This document shows positions 53,401 through 60,439 of a DNA stretch of 64,000 bases, piece after piece (the stretch's first letter is position 1; each line of letters begins with the position of its first letter). A program made the translations under genes and the position numbers. This DNA comes from Balneolaceae bacterium. GTDB taxonomy: Bacteria > Bacteroidota > Rhodothermia > Balneolales > Balneolaceae. The notes under the pieces are model-generated. The model was given only the letters and a program-made list of their open reading frames with translations, was not told the origin of the DNA and searched no databases. The stretch is from the NCBI GenBank assembly GCA_017795005.1, contig CP051242.1:992001-1056000 (forward strand), written 5' to 3'.

Positions 53401-55924
53401 AAGCAGTACCCACGGAGAAGTCGAAATATTGCCACTGGTTGTCCTCTCTGATAATCGTTGCGGAACCCATTTCTACATCACCGGGCTCAACGGGTGTGGC
53501 GCTTAATGGCCCTGATCCGGATTCGCTTTCATTACCGAATACATCCACCCCAAATACTTGATAAAAATAGGTTTCTCCACCTATCACATTGTCGTCGGTA
53601 TATGAGGTGCCCGATATAGTGGTTAATAGAGCAGCGCTTGCGGGGTTGTCATCATTTATTGCCCTATAAATGGAATATTGAGCTGCGCCTTCGGTTGCAT
53701 CCCACGTAAGATCTACCACAGCGCCGTTTGCCACTGCCAAAAAATTAAGTGGAGACTTCACTAATTCTCCGGTAATAGTGAATGTTACCGGGTCAACACT
53801 TGGATAATCTGCCAAGAATGCCTTTATCAAATAATCGCCTTGTGTATCTCCCAGAGAATAGTCCATGTAAGCACGGTTATTAAAGGTAGTTGCCAGATTG
53901 GTATTTATCCCATCAGGTGTAAAGAATGCGCCTTGTTCTGCTCCATCAGGAATAGAAAGTTCTTCAAACGTAACGGTAATGCCATTTACAGGCTCACCAA
54001 TACCATCCAGTACAATTACTTCAAGTGAATTAGCGATGGTATCTCCCAACACGGTTACCTGATTTTGACCGCCAGCAATTATAATGCTTAATTCTGGATC
54101 TGGAGTCACCGAAGTATCACCTTCAAAAAAGGGGGTGCCGTTTGGCTGGTATTTATAGTCGAAAGAAAAAGAATTACCAAAATTACCTTCAGGGAGTTCT
54201 GTAATCTCCATGACTGCATAATGCCCTTCACGGGTGTATACTGCCCAGAGTTGACCTACAGAAATTGGAAGACCTCCTGTACCATCAGAAAAATCATACG
54301 AAACTGTAACCCAGGGAGCAGAATCAACACGTTCCGGTACAGATTTAACAGTATCAATATCACCGGATCCTAAAAGCAGGAATCTTCTTCCTGTTGATGA
54401 AAGTGATGAACTTCCTTCGTTCCCAAAATTTACGCCTTCGTTATTTACAAACCCGAAATCCACTTCATATTCAAAGCCGTCTTCGTTATCAGCCCGAACC
54501 TGTGCTGAGAAGTCAAAACCCTGGAATCCGGAAACAGTTTCACTGCCGGAAAGCTGAACTCCCGAAGTTGAACTGGTGTCTTCTACGTTTAAAGTAAATA
54601 TTACATGCTTAGAAGTATCGGAATCTAATACCGCTTTAATTTTATAAATTCCGGGAGCATCACCTGCCTTAACAAACGATTGGGCAATACCAGAAGCATT
54701 TGACTGGGCGCTAGCCGAAAGAGATCCTGGCACCGAAATACCAGAAGGAACTTCCGAGAAGCTGAAATTAACGGTTGCTCCAGAGATCAGATTAGCATTT
54801 TCGTCCGTAATCAGAACTCTTAAAAAATCAGGAGCAACAGCTTCAGGTAATACGGTTTGATTGTCGCCTTCTTCAATAGCAATGGAGAGAACCGGATCCG
54901 GTTCAACTACATCAGTACCATCAAAAAAGCGGGTTCCATTTGGTTGATATTTGTAATCGAAGGCGAAAGAATTTCCGAATGTTCCATCGGGTAATCCGGT
55001 AATTTCCATCACTGCATAGTGCCCTTCTCGCGTATACACTGCCCAAAGTTGACCGTCTGCAATGGGCAAGCCTCCGGTTCCATCAGAAAAGTCATAAGAA
55101 ACAGTTACCCACGGAGCGGCATCAGTCCGGGCAGGAACAGATTTAACGGTATCAATGCTTCCAGTTCCCAAAAGGAGGAATCTTCTTCCAGTTGATGTTA
55201 GCGATGAACTGCCTTCATTTCCAAAGTTAACCCCTTCATTACTAACAAAAGTGAAATCAAGTTGGTAATCTCCTGCATCCTCATTGTCGGCTGTTTCTTC
55301 TCTTGAAAAATCGAAGCCTGTTCCGAATGTACTGGTTGTTGATCCGGCAATTTGAATGCCTCCGCCTTCATTTAGAGTTGTTTCTTCCAATATGGTACCA
55401 CCTTCGCTCATATACTTGTATTTGAATACAAAACTATCGCCGAAGTTTCCATCAGGTAGTTCATCTATTTGCATTACCGCATATAGACCTTCGCTGGTAT
55501 ATACTACCCAAAGCTGACCTACAGAAATAGGTTGACCCTGTGTACCATTTGGCCAGTCCCAGCTTGTATCAATCCAAGGGGCTTCTCCGGTCCATGCAGG
55601 AACTGTTTTTACAGTGTCGATATTTCCAGAACCAAGAAGCAGAATTCTTTTCTCCGGAATAATAGAAGAGAACTCCTTTCCAAAGTTTACTCCCTCATTA
55701 CTACTACCCCAAAAATCGGGTGTATAGGTAGCTGTATCAGCAATAGTGAAAGCCTTTTGGCTTGTAAAGTCGAAATATTCCCATTGTCCGGATACTTTAT
55801 TGAGAGTATCTGCTCCTGTAACGACCTGTGCATTTAAGTTGGATGTCCAAGAAAAAAATATTAAAAAAGTTAATGTGAATAGTACTTTATATAGTTGTTT
55901 ATGTGTGATGTACCCTATTTTCAT
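50411..55924 (-). CDS. giant multidomain T9SS-secreted protein with four novel repeats, Ig-like, Fn3 and FG-GAP/VCBS modules
   Basis: 1837 residues from the ATG at 55924 (MKIGYITHKQLYK, then a signal peptide ending LNAQ); the frame is open further upstream but lacks a signal there. Domain order, approximate: module A1 (46-175), A2 (200-338), Big_1-like (345-455), A3 (470-600), Big_1-like (608-718), Fn3 (721-815), A4 (828-960), Big_1-like (968-1070), two Fn3 (1075-1265), FG-GAP/VCBS repeats (1285-1615; WADVDNDGDLDLLF, YDSDGDIDFLI, YDNDGDPDVLL), Fn3 (1630-1738) and the T9SS sorting domain (1751-1837; LNQNYPNPFNPSTN). Predicted extracellular, calcium-binding through the D-x-D-x-D loops; ligand unknown. 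Upstream lie two ATACCC-N6-GGGTAT palindromes shared with the PorE-like gene. Confidence 0.88.
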   Translation of the reverse strand: MKIGYITHKQLYKVLFTLTFLIFFSWTSNLNAQVVTGADTLNKVSGQWEYFDFTSQKAFTIADTATYTPDFWGSSNEGVNFGKEFSSIIPEKRILLLGSGNIDTVKTVPAWTGEAPWIDTSWDWPNGTQGQPISVGQLWVVYTSEGLYAVMQIDELPDGNFGDSFVFKYKYMSEGGTILEETTLNEGGGIQIAGSTTSTFGTGFDFSREETADNEDAGDYQLDFTFVSNEGVNFGNEGSSSLTSTGRRFLLLGTGSIDTVKSVPARTDAAPWVTVSYDFSDGTGGLPIADGQLWAVYTREGHYAVMEITGLPDGTFGNSFAFDYKYQPNGTRFFDGTDVVEPDPVLSIAIEEGDNQTVLPEAVAPDFLRVLITDENANLISGATVNFSFSEVPSGISVPGSLSASAQSNASGIAQSFVKAGDAPGIYKIKAVLDSDTSKHVIFTLNVEDTSSTSGVQLSGSETVSGFQGFDFSAQVRADNEDGFEYEVDFGFVNNEGVNFGNEGSSSLSSTGRRFLLLGSGDIDTVKSVPERVDSAPWVTVSYDFSDGTGGLPISVGQLWAVYTREGHYAVMEITELPEGNFGNSFSFDYKYQPNGTPFFEGDTSVTPDPELSIIIAGGQNQVTVLGDTIANSLEVIVLDGIGEPVNGITVTFEELSIPDGAEQGAFFTPDGINTNLATTFNNRAYMDYSLGDTQGDYLIKAFLADYPSVDPVTFTITGELVKSPLNFLAVANGAVVDLTWDATEGAAQYSIYRAINDDNPASAALLTTISGTSYTDDNVIGGETYFYQVFGVDVFGNESESGSGPLSATPVEPGDVEMGSATIIREDNQWQYFDFSVGTASFTGQDDNYTADFRGTSNEGVNFGREGAPFIEGNRIILLSGEGLESVVEVPVWTNESPWIGTSWQGEGTSGQPLSVGQLWGVYTSEGHYAAMEITAVPEAFGTSFSFNYKYQPSGSNQFEEVDPLIPSELRIVSGNEQIGNINSALLQPLEVEVLDDEGQKVEGITVHFTTTSVPSGAMGGGLNASSVITNSAGSARVLFTLGDQIGEYQITASVEGLNPVTFIVTAQEVPAPDPVTLLEIRDGFRSNSLAPLWTQSKSDNFLLYRVYMKTGDEEFMLVDSTRTGAMFTQDTSRAIFDLTELQEYTFAVTVVNADLQESVFSNSLTSFPKPTPLQPENVVAVAGDKAVQISWSPVDTTFFDYYYVYYGEDGFGINMADTVYGAENTSTVIGGLENGTTYQFYVFAVNRFGVQSSFPDKTVATPQSTYEEEEVTLPNLINGVSSWADVDNDGDLDLLFTGQEEDEGDPVTLLYVNDGDGNLSDSEESIEGVINSTVYWFDIDKNGFSDLIISGESALGPITKVYLNNEGSFVDAGFTLPGLNDGMVAPADYDSDGDIDFLIAGATTEGPQTILIKNNGADSFEQVTFPFTGFTKAAATWGDANGDGRFDFLISGEVADGSIITMLYHNLGADNFFLAESSFQGVINGTVAFTDFDLDTDQDVLITGYTNTAQTNLFTGFYQNTGLDFDLFFSSNSNPSEKVIATGSVKSRAVVGDYDNDGDPDVLLNANGGASIFNNNRGVIAEEKLEINGAGSVTWADYDGDGDLDIIVTGSSSKVLSNNTAIKNTAPTVPQNLMVEVMTDSVKLSWDASTDAQTPARSLTYNVRIGTSAGASDILSANADLSTGKLRTLANGNAGYSTSLLIQGLPNGTYFWQVQAVDNSFHGSAFATEIQFEVTNSLVSSEVEDALPTEVSLNQNYPNPFNPSTNITYSVPHNSEVTLQVFDITGRLVGTLVKETQSAGSYDISFDARNLSSGVYVYRLQIGNQVRTKKMTLIK

Positions 55925-55997
55925 ATCTCTATTCTGATTTATTGTTAAAAGCCTTTTATAAGGCGAAACAAATAACCAATAGAGCGGATAGCAAAAC

Positions 55998-56015
55998 ATA
56001 CCCGAATTAGGGTAT
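55998..56015. promoter_or_regulatory. palindrome 1: ATACCC-N6-GGGTAT in divergent promoter region
   Basis: ATACCC (55998-56003), GAATTA, GGGTAT (56010-56015). Perfect 6-bp arms at the N6 spacing of NarL 7-2-7 sites (TACYYMT-N2-AKRRGTA). It lies between the giant T9SS cargo gene and the PorE-like gene. Confidence 0.75.
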
Positions 56016-56041
56016 TCTATAAGATCTTTTAAGAAGCAAAA

Positions 56042-56059
56042 ATACCTCGAATAGGGTAT
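56042..56059. promoter_or_regulatory. palindrome 2: ATACCT-N6-GGGTAT in divergent promoter region
   Basis: ATACCT (56042-56047), CGAATA, GGGTAT (56054-56059), one mismatch from palindrome 1. The centres of the two palindromes are 44 bp apart, about four helical turns, so both would face the same side of the DNA. Confidence 0.72.
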
Positions 56060-56148
56060 GTATTGAAAAATGCGCTTAATCAATATTACTCCTGTTAATT
56101 TGAATCGCTGTTTAAAAATTATAAAACAGCACAAATCAAGGGGTAACT

Positions 56149-58995
56149 ATGTACACTCTAATCAAAAGAGGTATCCTTCTTATGGCTTTTTTGGGGGTAC
56201 CATTTTTAATACATGCACAAGATGCGGACGATCTTTTCGAAAGTGGGAAGTATCAATCTGCAGCAAATGCATATGAAAGGCTGGCAACATCGGAACCAAG
56301 GTATTACCGAAATGTTGCAGAAAGTTATACTGCTCTTAAAGATTGGGATAAAGCAATTCAGAATTATCGCATGTATATGGAGCAATATTCAGATGCTAAC
56401 CGCACAGATGTTCAAGAAATTATCGATTTACTAGAAGCTCCTGATGAGGAGGTTTACATCGATAATCTTGGACCTAATGTAAACTCTGATCTGGATGAGT
56501 TTCTGCCTAGGATTTCTTCTGATGGTAGCCGAATGTACTTCTATTCAACAGACAGAGCGAATGGTTTTGGAGGTGGAGATGTGTGGTATTCTAATCGAGG
56601 AGACGACGGTACCTGGGGAACCCCAAATAATATGGGTTCTATTATAAATACCGATAGCCATGAGGGAATTCTTTCTCTTTCTTCTGATGGGAATACAGCA
56701 ATCGTTTTTGGTAATTACGAAGGCAGGTTCGGAGGTGGCGATTTCTTCTATAGTGCAAAAATAGGGAATAGCTGGACGGTTCCATGTAATCTTGGTGGAG
56801 ATGTAAACTCAGATAACTGGGAGTCAATGGCAAATCTGTCTCCAGATGGGAAAACACTCATTTTTGTAGCTTATCATGGAAGAAAGACATCCGAAGAAGC
56901 GGACTATGAAACTGATATCTACATTACACACCTTAGAAATGGAAGATGGACAGAACCAAAACCTATTTCTAATGTTATCAATACTACTTCTTCAGAACTT
57001 TGGCCTTTTTTGAATGCTGATGGGAGAACATTGTATTTTTCTTCAGATGGACATCCCGGATTAGGCGGTACAGATCTTTTTGTTACCAGAAGAATAGGTG
57101 AAGGTTGGGATAACTGGACTACTCCGGTAAACCTTGGGAAAAACATTAACTCGGTTCTGGACGACGAAGATTTAACTATCCCGGCATCAGGTACAGTAGC
57201 TTATTTCACACGTGAAACTACCGGCGAAGGCGACGGATTTGGAGACGATGATATTTTCCGAATGATCCTTCCACCAGATATGCGCCCGGATCCAGTTGTA
57301 ACTATCTATGGGAATGTTACAAACCAAAATGATAGCCTTATTGCAGCTACGTTGTACTGGAGCGATTTTGATACCGGGGAGCAATTGGGTTATTCAACAA
57401 GTAATCCAAGAACAGGAGATTATCTGATTAATTTACCTTTTGGTAGAAGATACCTTATTACTGCTAATCAAAGAGGATATCTCTTTCAAACAGAAATGCT
57501 TGATCTGAAAACAATGGTTGATGACTCTATAGCTTTCTCTGAAAAGCTGGGTTCTGAGTTATTCAGAATGAGAAACGCATTAAATAGAATTGAGCAAAGC
57601 AGAACAGAGTATGAAAGATTACTGGCAAGTACTTCGACAGATCTGGAATCCGAATTTGATCAGCTTTCGGATCTTAGCAAAGAAATGAATCAAGCTCAGG
57701 CTGATTTGAATGCAGCAATCAGAAGAGCCAGGATTAGCTGGTTGGAGGATAACTCAGGCTATGAAGAAGTGAGAAAAGACATCAGCCTTACAGAAGCAAA
57801 TGAAGGTGCCAGAATTGTACTCGAAAATATCTATTTCGATACCGGAAGTGATAATCTGAGAGAAGAAAGTATTCAGGAACTGGACAGGCTTTACGAAATA
57901 ATGGCACAATCTACTCTGATTATTGAGATCGGTGGCCATACGGATAATGTAGGTTCCGATGAAACCAATATGGAACTAAGTCAGGCACGAGCAGAAGCTG
58001 TAGTAAACTATGTTATCGAGAAAGGGATTTCATCCGATCGTATTTCTGCACAAGGTTACGGTGAAACAGACCCAAGAGCAACCAATGAAACTGCGGAAGG
58101 TCGCCAGGAAAACAGAAGGGTGGAAGTAAAAGTATTAGGTAGTGTTGCACAGGAAGGAACCGGTGGAGTATTGGAGCAACAGAGAATGGAAGAAGAAGCT
58201 CTGTCTACAGAAAACCTGTATGAATTGTATCGTCAGGCTGCTATGGCAGGCGGAATTCCTGATGGTGCGGCATGTTACGACACAAGCAATTATTCGGAAA
58301 GAAATACGACCTATGTGAGTACGAATTCCAATAATAATAACCGAACCCGTACAACAAGCCTATCTACATCTCCTGCATGGTTTATTGATGCGAGCGGGAA
58401 TGATATTAGCGCATTTGGTGGATCAGGTATTAGTTTCTTATCTCATACAGGTAATGGTCAGCACGGCTTTGCCAACGTTGGGGGTGCAGGCGTTCTTTTT
58501 CAAAATGGAAGAGGTACAGGCGAACGTAATTTCTATGGATACTTTATCGGAAATGCGATTGGAGGTGGAATCGACTGGATTAGATATAAAGATCTTACCA
58601 AACTTACAAAGCTTCCCCTTTCGTTCGATTACGGCGTAAGTGCATACCTGGTATTTAATAAAGAAGAACGTACCACTTTTGGTGGTGAAAACTACGACTT
58701 CTTTACTACTAGTTGGGGAGTTCCTGCAAAAGCAAGAATCCGTTATAATCTCGAAGTGAGCGATATTAAAGTATCTCCATATGCTTCATACAATTACAAC
58801 CTCTTAAGTTTTGTGGATACAGAACCTGAAACAATTACTGAAGGAAATGAAACATACCCGCAGGCTGTAGTTGACGCACCACACTGGCTTGAGTTTGGAG
58901 CCCGCGCTAGATTCAAATTCCTATCCGCAGGATTGGGAATACAAAATGGCGGTGCTGGTTCAGGTATCATGTTCAGGGCAGGATTTGCTTTTTAA
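56149..58995 (+). CDS. PorE-like envelope protein: TPR, PD40 propeller, CRD, OmpA domain and C-terminal barrel
   Basis: 948 residues. Signal peptide about 1-23 (ending LIHAQ). TPR-like repeats (24-100), a PD40/WD40-like propeller (about 115-385; LPRISSDGSRMYFYST, LWPFLNADGRTLYFSSDG), a carboxypeptidase-regulatory-like domain (about 385-465; VTIYGNVTNQNDSL), a coiled segment and an OmpA-C peptidoglycan-binding domain (about 555-665; IEIGGHTDNVGSDETNMELSQARA, split as GGHTDN and ELSQARA). This is the domain order of PorE, which ties T9SS to peptidoglycan. Beyond it, about 210 C-terminal residues look like an outer-membrane beta-barrel ending in Phe (FRAGFAF), which PorE lacks. Divergent from the T9SS cargo gene. 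Confidence 0.85.
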   Translation: MYTLIKRGILLMAFLGVPFLIHAQDADDLFESGKYQSAANAYERLATSEPRYYRNVAESYTALKDWDKAIQNYRMYMEQYSDANRTDVQEIIDLLEAPDEEVYIDNLGPNVNSDLDEFLPRISSDGSRMYFYSTDRANGFGGGDVWYSNRGDDGTWGTPNNMGSIINTDSHEGILSLSSDGNTAIVFGNYEGRFGGGDFFYSAKIGNSWTVPCNLGGDVNSDNWESMANLSPDGKTLIFVAYHGRKTSEEADYETDIYITHLRNGRWTEPKPISNVINTTSSELWPFLNADGRTLYFSSDGHPGLGGTDLFVTRRIGEGWDNWTTPVNLGKNINSVLDDEDLTIPASGTVAYFTRETTGEGDGFGDDDIFRMILPPDMRPDPVVTIYGNVTNQNDSLIAATLYWSDFDTGEQLGYSTSNPRTGDYLINLPFGRRYLITANQRGYLFQTEMLDLKTMVDDSIAFSEKLGSELFRMRNALNRIEQSRTEYERLLASTSTDLESEFDQLSDLSKEMNQAQADLNAAIRRARISWLEDNSGYEEVRKDISLTEANEGARIVLENIYFDTGSDNLREESIQELDRLYEIMAQSTLIIEIGGHTDNVGSDETNMELSQARAEAVVNYVIEKGISSDRISAQGYGETDPRATNETAEGRQENRRVEVKVLGSVAQEGTGGVLEQQRMEEEALSTENLYELYRQAAMAGGIPDGAACYDTSNYSERNTTYVSTNSNNNNRTRTTSLSTSPAWFIDASGNDISAFGGSGISFLSHTGNGQHGFANVGGAGVLFQNGRGTGERNFYGYFIGNAIGGGIDWIRYKDLTKLTKLPLSFDYGVSAYLVFNKEERTTFGGENYDFFTTSWGVPAKARIRYNLEVSDIKVSPYASYNYNLLSFVDTEPETITEGNETYPQAVVDAPHWLEFGARARFKFLSAGLGIQNGGAGSGIMFRAGFAF

Positions 58996-59034
58996 ACATA
59001 AAAGAGATCAGTGGCACATAGATGCCACCTTGAT

Positions 59035-59068
59035 AAGGGTCGACAGCGAAAGCTGCCGGCCTTTTTTT
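59035..59068 (+). terminator. terminator of the PorE-like gene
   Basis: AAGGGTCGACAGC-GAAA-GCTGCCGGCCTT with a GAAA tetraloop, followed by TTTTTTT; the stem has one or two mismatches. A smaller hairpin GTGGCA/TGCCAC (59011-59028) precedes it. Confidence 0.82.
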
Positions 59069-59095
59069 GTATGTAAAGAGATATATAGTGAAAGA

Positions 59096-59184
59096 AGTCA
59101 TCCAGAGCGAATGCGATGGATCTGCCGAAGGCTGTTCTTGCTGGTTTTTTATTTGGACAGACTCCTCGATACCTCGGAGTGACT
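59096..59184. repeat. 89-bp repeat A, left flank of GIY-YIG gene 2
   Basis: Starts AGTCATCCAGAGCGAATGCG and ends TCGATACCTCGGAGTGACT. It matches repeat B (59608-59696) at 77 of 89 positions without any gap. The two ends of the repeat are also roughly complementary, so each copy can fold on itself. Its last base touches the GIY-YIG stop codon. Confidence 0.9.
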
Positions 59185-59549
59185 CACCCAAACTTTTCCA
59201 AATATTTGATGAAATATGGTTCTTCTAATATCTTCTTAGGAGGCCATTCTCCAAGTATTTCTTTGTTCAAGAATTCCCATTTTGGATTGATAGATTCAAT
59301 TAATTTCTCTTTCCATTTTCTGGATTTACCTTTGATTCTTTTTTCTGCTTCAATGGCTTCCATCATGGTTGGAAATACATCATAAAAAACTACATTATAA
59401 CAATAGTTCTTGCCAGCAAATGTGGTTGAGCGTCCACTTTTCAGGTAATGTTCAATTACTCGTCTTTGCAGGTTATTGGTAGTCCCTCTATAGAGTACAC
59501 TTCGGTTTGGATTAGTTGTGATATAAATGGCGAAGTTTATAAAAGACAA
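59184..59549 (-). CDS. GIY-YIG nuclease-superfamily protein 2
   Basis: 121 residues from a TTG (no ATG is available before the domain). NFAIYITTNPNRSVLYRGTT is the GIY-YIG core (AIYI...LYRG) with Arg in NNLQRRVIEHYL, Lys/Tyr in AGKNYCYNVVFYDVF and Glu in AIEAEKRIKGKSRKWKEKLIE. NPKWEFLNKEI is the common C-terminal end. It belongs to a different subgroup from the GIY-YIG protein near 20.3 kb. The gene lies exactly between two 89-bp direct repeats. Confidence 0.85.
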   Translation of the reverse strand: MSFINFAIYITTNPNRSVLYRGTTNNLQRRVIEHYLKSGRSTTFAGKNYCYNVVFYDVFPTMMEAIEAEKRIKGKSRKWKEKLIESINPKWEFLNKEILGEWPPKKILEEPYFIKYLEKFG

Positions 59550-59607
59550 TAATAAAGTAGGGCGTAATTATAAGGCATCTGTTTTTCCAAATACAGCTAC
59601 AGTGAGG

Positions 59608-59696
59608 AGTCATCAAGAGCGAATGCGATGAGTCTGCCCAAGGCTATTCTTGCTGGTTCTTTATTTGTCCGAACTCCTCGCTACCTCTGAGTGACT
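59608..59696. repeat. 89-bp repeat B, right flank of GIY-YIG gene 2
   Basis: Starts AGTCATCAAGAGCGAATGCG and ends TCGCTACCTCTGAGTGACT; same orientation and length as repeat A. It ends 20 bp before the 3' end of the response-regulator gene, whose transcript may use it as a terminator. Confidence 0.9.
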
Positions 59697-59716
59697 AACT
59701 TTAGAAGGACACCCAA

Positions 59717-60388
59717 CTACGAAGCCAACCCTTTGTTAATTGCCAGGCGAACTGCAGATGCTCTGGAATGCACGTGCAGTTTTTTATAGATATTTTTGAT
59801 GTGCGTACGAACCGTATGAGGACTGATAAACAATTGTTCGCCAATCTGGTGCTCGGTAAAATCTTCAACAATACCTTTAAGGATATCAACTTCACGATCG
59901 CTTAAAGAAAATTCATCCTGTGCTTTTTTTGCTTTATCAGCTTTAGAATCTTCTTCTTTTTTAACAAAATTCATCACCTTTATGGCAATAGATGGTGACA
60001 AAGCGGCACCTCCGTCAACAAGCTCTTGGATTGCTTCAACATATTTCTGAATGGGGTCATCTTTTAAAAGATAACCAGAAGCACCGGCTTGAATAGATTG
60101 GAAGATTTTTTCTTCGTTTTCGAATACAGTTTGAATAAGAATATCAATTTCAGGAAAATCTTTTTTTAAGATTTGCGTCGCTTCTATGCCGGATTTACCT
60201 GGCATTTCAATATCCATAAGGATAACCGATGGGCGCGAATTTGTTTCCACTTCAGAGATTTTTTTTAGTGCGACTTCGGCATTTTCTGCCTCCATCACAA
60301 TCTCGATTTCCTCAAAAAAACCTAACCGGGTTTTTAAATTTTCCCGTATCCGGGCCTGGTCTTCAACTATTCCTATTTTTATGCTCAT
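59717..60388 (-). CDS. NarL/LuxR-type response regulator
   Basis: 223 residues: receiver domain (1-125) with acidic pair Glu9/Asp10, phospho-acceptor Asp59 in VILMDIEMPG, and conserved Lys in LLKDDPIQ; linker; and LuxR-type HTH (about 160-220; LSDREVDILKGIVEDFTEHQIGEQLFISPHTVRTHIKNIYKKL, key motif SPHTVRTHIKNIY). It lies directly downstream of the propeller kinase, 50 bp after its stop, and is its likely partner. A palindrome of NarL-site geometry lies 34 bp upstream of its start, followed by a TATTTTTG box, so autoregulation is likely. Confidence 0.95.
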   Translation of the reverse strand: MSIKIGIVEDQARIRENLKTRLGFFEEIEIVMEAENAEVALKKISEVETNSRPSVILMDIEMPGKSGIEATQILKKDFPEIDILIQTVFENEEKIFQSIQAGASGYLLKDDPIQKYVEAIQELVDGGAALSPSIAIKVMNFVKKEEDSKADKAKKAQDEFSLSDREVDILKGIVEDFTEHQIGEQLFISPHTVRTHIKNIYKKLHVHSRASAVRLAINKGLAS

Positions 60389-60421
60389 ATATAAAAAAAC
60401 AAAAATAAAGCGGATGAATGA

Positions 60422-60439
60422 ATACCCTGTTTGGGGTAT
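60422..60439. promoter_or_regulatory. palindrome 3: ATACCC-N6-GGGTAT upstream of the response regulator
   Basis: ATACCC (60422-60427), TGTTTG, GGGTAT (60434-60439), extended to AATACCC/GGGTATT. It sits between the kinase stop codon and the regulator start. On the minus strand a TATTTTTG box (60400-60407) follows about 14 bp downstream. Confidence 0.75.

Noticed and set aside
55925-56134. N-terminal extension of the giant T9SS protein by 70 codons
   Set aside because: The extension lacks a signal peptide at its start, would cover the two operator-like palindromes, and the ATG at 55924 begins a perfect signal peptide.
58871-59182. 103-codon frame running from the PorE-like gene into repeat A
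   Set aside because: Out of frame with the gene and crosses its terminator and the repeat; translation has no recognisable pattern.
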